From: Lachnospiraceae bacterium
Lineage (GTDB): Bacteria > Bacillota > Clostridia > Lachnospirales > Lachnospiraceae
Direction: 5' to 3'
NCBI GenBank assembly: GCA_009911035.1
Contig: QXWO01000056.1
Coordinates: 1-35,390 of the forward strand
DNA: 35,390 nucleotides
Position numbers and translations under genes: made by a program. Positions 31,878 to 35,390 of this stretch are shown piece after piece. The notes below the pieces were generated by a model. The model was not told the origin of the DNA. It saw only the letters and a program-made list of their open reading frames with translations, and made no database searches. Each line of letters starts with the position of its first letter. Within the stretch, counting starts at the first letter, position 1.

Positions 31878-32257
31878 AAAAAGCGTTTGCAATAAGAGAT
31901 TTGATTAGGGATACAAATGAAACAGAGAATCCGGAACTTATGACAGGGATTTTAACAGCACAGGCAAATCAAAAGCGGAATTGTTTAGGTAAAAGATAAG
32001 CCTGTGAAATACTGGATTCGGACTGAAATTGAAGAAATAATAAAGGAACAGATTATAAGAAGTACCCAAAAGTTGAATTATGTTATTGCTGACTGCATTT
32101 TAGGCAGGAACTGAAAGAGATAGATTGTGTTAGTGAAGCGATTGGTTGGGAATGTATGCTTGCAAAAATAAAAGAACGGTTATCTTATAGAAAAAATTGG
32201 AAAATTCTTAAAAGAACTCCGGAAGAAAAATTAGGGTATTCAAACATCGGCTTATGA
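31878..32257 (+). pseudogene. Degenerate coding debris between small genes
   Basis: Several short frames with protein-like composition follow each other: AIRDLIRDTNETENPELMTG near 31890-31990, then WIRTEIEEIIKEQIIRSTQK near 32005-32065, then LHFRQELKEIDCVSEAIGWE with KIKERLSYRKNWKILKRTPE (32092-32257, ending in TGA). They lie in different frames and are separated by stops. This looks like one or two small genes broken by frameshifts. No family can be named. Confidence 0.4.
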
Positions 32258-32296
32258 AAAAACAAGGATAATCGTAAGTTGTGGAAGGTGTTGCTT

Positions 32297-32560
32297 ATGA
32301 AAAAAGCAGATATAAAAGAAGTTGCTGAAAATAGGTTCCGTGAACTTGGAGCAAAGCAATTAGAATTATACCCATCAGGTATTTGCTGGACAATGAATGG
32401 AGAATTTTTCAAAGTATCTGCATTAACAGACTTTTGGGTATTAGAGTGGACGGATAATTATTCTTATGCTTCAAATTGCTGCTTTGAAGATATTGAACCA
32501 ATGCCATATGATATGTCTGAGCAAGAAATAATCTGGCAGGTGGATAAACTATTGCTGTAA
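32297..32560 (+). CDS. Small acidic hypothetical protein, immunity-like
   Basis: ATG 32297 with GGAAGG upstream gives 87 residues starting MKKADIKEVAENRFRELGAK. It is soluble, with many aromatic residues (SGICWTMNGEFFKVSALTDF, WVLEWTDNYSYA) and an acidic C-terminus (EDIEPMPYDMSEQEIIWQVD). This size, composition and clustering with similar genes is typical of immunity proteins of polymorphic toxins, but no toxin gene is present and no named family is recognised. It is read together with the next gene, 25 bases downstream. Confidence 0.6.
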   Translation: MKKADIKEVAENRFRELGAKQLELYPSGICWTMNGEFFKVSALTDFWVLEWTDNYSYASNCCFEDIEPMPYDMSEQEIIWQVDKLLL

Positions 32561-32585
32561 ATCGGATTTTTGGGGGAGGGCTATT

Positions 32586-33023
32586 ATGGAGGAACTATTG
32601 ATTTATGCGATTTTGTTATATGAGGAATTGGTAACAGAAAATGAGTATAACAAACGGCTTGATGAATTATTTCTCAGCACTCCCGAAAACGATGATTTAT
32701 TTAATGATTTACTCTATTTAGAATGGGAAACGGATATTAAAAAAGCTATAATATATGCGAGGACACATATTGATTACAATAATCTGGACATTGATTTATT
32801 TGGTAAAGTTTTGATGAGCAAATTAAAAGAGGTCTATGAAAATCATTTGGATATAAGAGAATTTGGAAGTCGAATGTTTCACTTGTGGGAGGGGTTACCT
32901 GGAAATCTCCAAAATATAGAACCATTTTGGACGCTTAGTTATGCGGATGACCCCTTATCATGGGGAGATGAAGAACAAACCAGTTATATTTATGAGCATA
33001 TGTTGAGTTACTATGGAGATTAA
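32586..33023 (+). CDS. Acidic helical hypothetical protein, immunity-like
   Basis: The 145-residue product starts MEELLIYAILLYEELVTENE behind GGGGGAGGG. It is strongly acidic and mainly helical; it ends with FWTLSYADDPLSWGDEEQTS and YEHMLSYYGD. No membrane span or catalytic motif is visible. The pattern (W-rich, acidic, about 145 residues, in a row of small unrelated genes) fits immunity proteins. Codon use is A/T-rich compared with the lar and thyA genes, consistent with transfer. IS66 begins about 130 bp downstream. Confidence 0.65.
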   Translation: MEELLIYAILLYEELVTENEYNKRLDELFLSTPENDDLFNDLLYLEWETDIKKAIIYARTHIDYNNLDIDLFGKVLMSKLKEVYENHLDIREFGSRMFHLWEGLPGNLQNIEPFWTLSYADDPLSWGDEEQTSYIYEHMLSYYGD

Positions 33024-33217
33024 ACTAATATAACAATTCCGGTTTATCTATTCAATCCTCTATAAACCCTGTATTTTCAAGGCATATCGCCTATTAAATG
33101 TTCAAACCTTATGTATTTTCCCTTGTTTTTGCCCTTATGAGCCGAAACAAGGTAAGCGTCAAATAAGATAGTGGATAGAAAAATAACCACCAACCATCTA
33201 TAATAAAAGGGCAGTGG

Positions 33218-34786
33218 TCATCGGCACCGTTCCTGTACCATGGGATCCCATGGCAGATAGTCATCCAGATATTCCGGATTTTCAAGAAATGTACTCCCAG
33301 GCATATCTGACAGGATATATTTGATGTATTTCATTGCATCCAGGCCATTGGCTTTCGCTGTTTCGACCAGGGTATCGATCCCTGCACTTGCAGCAGCACC
33401 CTTCGGACTTCCCGCAAACAGCCAGTTCTTCCGGCCGATCACAAAGGGGCGGATACAATTCTCCGCCAGGGAATTACTAATGGAACAGTTCCCATCTTCA
33501 AGATAATTAAAAAATTCCTGCCGGTTGTTCAGGGTATACTGGAAAGCTGTATGGAGTTTCGACTTTGGCAGTTCAGAGACAGCGCTTTTCTCTGCCCACG
33601 ACCAGAAAGCCTCGAGAAGCGGTTTCTCGCGGTTGATCCGTTCTTTTCTCTTTTGCTCCGGGGGAAAGCCGTCCAGTTCTTTTTCTATCTCAAACAGCTT
33701 ATTCAGCCGCAGGATTGCTTCTGCGGGTTTGGAAGCTTTCGGGTCATGGATGTCTTTGGGCAGCGCGTCCACAAAAGCGCGTCGCAGGTGGGTGTAGCAC
33801 AGGCATCCCGTAACCCCTTTCACCCCATTGTACCCGGAATAAGCATCCGTATGGATATATCCGGTATAGCCTTTTAAAAACGCTTCCGGATATTTTCCGC
33901 CTCTCCCCGGCTGGTACTCAAAATACCGGACCGGCCTTGCCTGGTCCCTGATGCTGCAGTACACCCACATGTAAGAATCCGAAGTGTTCTTCCGCTCTGG
34001 TTCCTTCAGCACCTGTACATGGGTCTCATCGATATGCAGATGCCCCTGTTTTAGAAGTTCCTGCCTCAAATGAGAGACCACATGAGAGAGCCTGTCCCGG
34101 CAGACGCAAAGGAGCCAGTTCGACATCGTTGCCCTGCTTAAGGAAAGGCCCAGGGCCTCCCATTCCTTTTCCTGGCGGTATAATGGAATGCCCAGTTCAA
34201 ACTTCTGATGGATGAGCCATGCGATCGTAGAAGCAGACGCAAGGGAGTGCATGACCGGGGGATGCGGCACCGGGGACTTCTCCATATAAGGCGTCCCGTT
34301 TTTGCGGCATGCCCTGCATTCATAAGTTTCCCGGTAATGGTCGATCACTTTGAGGCTGGCAGGGATGAACTGTACCTCAGTACGGACAAACTCCTCACCG
34401 ACTTTTATCATGGCGCCCCCGCATCTTTCACACACCTGTTCGCTCTCGGCGATCGTGTGGAGCACTTTGCAGCGGGGAATGTCTTTGATCAGCTTCTCCC
34501 GCTGGCCGGCATATTTCCTTTTACGCAGATGCTTTTCGACCGCCGCCAGATCCGGCTCCTGCGCCTTCGGATCGGCGCAGGTTTCAATCTCATTAAAAAG
34601 AGACATCTGTCCCTCTGTTTCAAGGGCAGACGTCTTCTCTGATTTTGTCCCATAAAGTTTACGGGTAAGGAAATCAACCTGCTCCTTCAGGAGCCGGATC
34701 TGCTGTTCCAGTTCTTTGATCTGCTTTTTGTACTCCTGTCCTGTATCCGGCATGGGCTGAAAACCTTCCTGTTCTGATGGAACCAT
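33218..34786 (-). CDS. tnpC: IS66 transposase TnpC
   Basis: The 522-residue transposase cuts and joins the element ends. Order of parts: N-terminal coiled coil (about 18-45, leucine heptads); a zinc-finger region with Cys119/Cys122 and Cys157/Cys160; a helix-turn-helix part (about 185-225, GIPLYRQEKEWEALGLSLSR); and the DDE catalytic domain with Asp253 (HIDETHVQVL), Asp314 (HTDAYSGY) and Glu442 (SLAENCIRPF). The C-terminal IS66 domain includes DTLVETAKANGLD and YIKYIL. All catalytic residues are present and the frame is unbroken, so it is probably active. It follows tnpB by 31 bases. Confidence 0.96.
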   Translation of the reverse strand: MVPSEQEGFQPMPDTGQEYKKQIKELEQQIRLLKEQVDFLTRKLYGTKSEKTSALETEGQMSLFNEIETCADPKAQEPDLAAVEKHLRKRKYAGQREKLIKDIPRCKVLHTIAESEQVCERCGGAMIKVGEEFVRTEVQFIPASLKVIDHYRETYECRACRKNGTPYMEKSPVPHPPVMHSLASASTIAWLIHQKFELGIPLYRQEKEWEALGLSLSRATMSNWLLCVCRDRLSHVVSHLRQELLKQGHLHIDETHVQVLKEPERKNTSDSYMWVYCSIRDQARPVRYFEYQPGRGGKYPEAFLKGYTGYIHTDAYSGYNGVKGVTGCLCYTHLRRAFVDALPKDIHDPKASKPAEAILRLNKLFEIEKELDGFPPEQKRKERINREKPLLEAFWSWAEKSAVSELPKSKLHTAFQYTLNNRQEFFNYLEDGNCSISNSLAENCIRPFVIGRKNWLFAGSPKGAAASAGIDTLVETAKANGLDAMKYIKYILSDMPGSTFLENPEYLDDYLPWDPMVQERCR

Positions 34787-34817
34787 TGTACCATAAAACA
34801 GCAGGATTTTCCAGTAT

Positions 34818-35192
34818 TTATAAGGAATTTTCGGGTTTCCCGGGCTTTGGGGGATCCCATTTGCGAACCGCTCTGGGCTGCTCCGGGTCCAGTCCCTCCA
34901 GCAGCCAGCGGAGTTGCTGATGGGAGATTAATCTGGCTTCTTCGCCTGTGCGCGGCCACTGGAGGCGGCCGTTTTCGTAGCGCTTATAGAAAAGACAGAA
35001 ACCGTCCCCTTCATAGTGGACTGCCTTGATCCGGTCCGCCCGTTTCCCGCAGAAGAGGAACAGGGAATTGCTGTAAGGATCAAGCCGGAAGCTGTACTGG
35101 ATGATATCGATCAGACCATCCAGCTGTTTCCTCATATCCGTGTACCCGGTGCGTATATAGATCTTTTCCACCCGGGAGAGGTCGCCTAACAT
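34818..35192 (-). CDS. tnpB: IS66 accessory protein TnpB
   Basis: The 124-residue protein belongs to the IS66 Orf2-like family: YIRTGYTDMRKQLDGLIDII, DPYSNSLFLFCGKRADRIKA and GFCLFYKRYENGRLQWP are its characteristic blocks. It is needed for IS66 transposition, although its biochemical role is unclear. It starts inside the end of tnpA with a 7-bp overlap, the translational coupling usual for IS66. Confidence 0.95.
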   Translation of the reverse strand: MLGDLSRVEKIYIRTGYTDMRKQLDGLIDIIQYSFRLDPYSNSLFLFCGKRADRIKAVHYEGDGFCLFYKRYENGRLQWPRTGEEARLISHQQLRWLLEGLDPEQPRAVRKWDPPKPGKPENSL

Positions 35193-35390
35193 GGCCGCAC
35201 TGCTTTCAGGATAGTTTCCAGCAGGCCGCAGGGAGTATCCTCAAAGAGTTCAACCGTCGCAGTACCGATATGGAGCACTGCCGCAGGAGCGGCAGAGAAA
35301 TCCTGTCTGCCGCGAAGGGATACCTCCGTAAATTCCGGAGCCCCATCCGGCAGCAATGCAGTCTGCTCCATTACCGGCCTGGATCCATTC
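35186..35390 (-). CDS. tnpA: IS66 accessory protein TnpA (partial)
   Basis: Only the C-terminal part is inside the window: the frame stays open to the right edge, so the internal ATG at 35371 is not the true start. The visible end, AAVLHIGTATVELFEDTPCG followed by LLETILKAV, matches the close of IS66 TnpA proteins; their N-terminal helix-turn-helix would lie outside. The stop overlaps the tnpB start. Confidence 0.8.
   Translation of the reverse strand, partial: NGSRPVMEQTALLPDGAPEFTEVSLRGRQDFSAAPAAVLHIGTATVELFEDTPCGLLETILKAVRPC

Larger units (their letters stand above)
33152..35390 (-). mobile_element. IS66-family insertion sequence (right edge outside the window)
   Basis: The three-gene order tnpA-tnpB-tnpC on the minus strand defines IS66. 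GTAAGCGTCAAATAAG at 33152-33167, 51 bases beyond the tnpC stop, fits the GTAA-type terminal repeat of this family, so I place the element's end there. The other end and the 8-bp target duplication are not visible. Confidence 0.85.

Overview
The window looks like chromosomal DNA of an anaerobic, spore-forming-lineage Firmicute, most likely a Lachnospiraceae gut bacterium. This is inferred from moderate GC, strong Shine-Dalgarno sites, the gene families present (YtaF, BlaI/M56 pair, AraC/cupin regulators, lar genes, Rpn-type nuclease remnant) and the mobile elements (large serine recombinases, IS66, IS630 and IS1634 remnants). Genus cannot be fixed from the sequence alone. No tRNA, rRNA or CRISPR array was seen.

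Bases 1-6440 are mobile-element debris. They hold the right end of an element with a truncated and an intact large serine recombinase, a cut-off Ser/Gly-linker surface protein, a small ribbon-helix-helix protein, a toxin-antitoxin pair whose DUF4258 partner is broken while its YgiT-type partner is intact, a 166-bp foldback, a truncated IS630 transposase and a decayed IS1634-type transposase.

Bases 6480-18996 hold stable chromosomal genes: a lipoprotein behind a consensus promoter with a dyad operator; a membrane-anchored leucine-rich-repeat protein preceded by four 11-bp-phased direct repeats; a membrane-anchored protein with three Cys/His repeats of nearly invariant spacing; a P-type Ca2+-type ATPase overlapping tail-to-tail with a YtaF/MntP-like protein; a half Rossmann-fold protein with a beta-CASP ribonuclease-like protein; and thyA plus a dihydrofolate reductase gene.

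Bases 19030-29341 hold an autoregulated BlaI/M56 (BlaR1-like) pair whose sensor ends in 28-residue repeats, an Rpn-family nuclease pseudogene, ilvE, and a compact seven-function nickel operon: an ECF-type nickel transporter (MN fusion, Q, O) followed by larB, larC and larE. Together these would import Ni2+ and build the nickel-pincer nucleotide (NPN) cofactor. LarA, the lactate racemase that uses the cofactor, is not in the window, and LarE carries the three cysteines expected of the iron-sulfur type of the enzyme.

Bases 29356-35390 hold a divergent AraC regulator and small conserved protein with a 21-bp-spaced direct repeat between them, a run of small acidic or membrane proteins that resembles an immunity-gene island with degenerate coding debris, and an IS66 element that runs off the right edge. 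Three terminators in the stable region (after dfrA, after ilvE and after the 61-aa protein) are followed by copies of one short motif.
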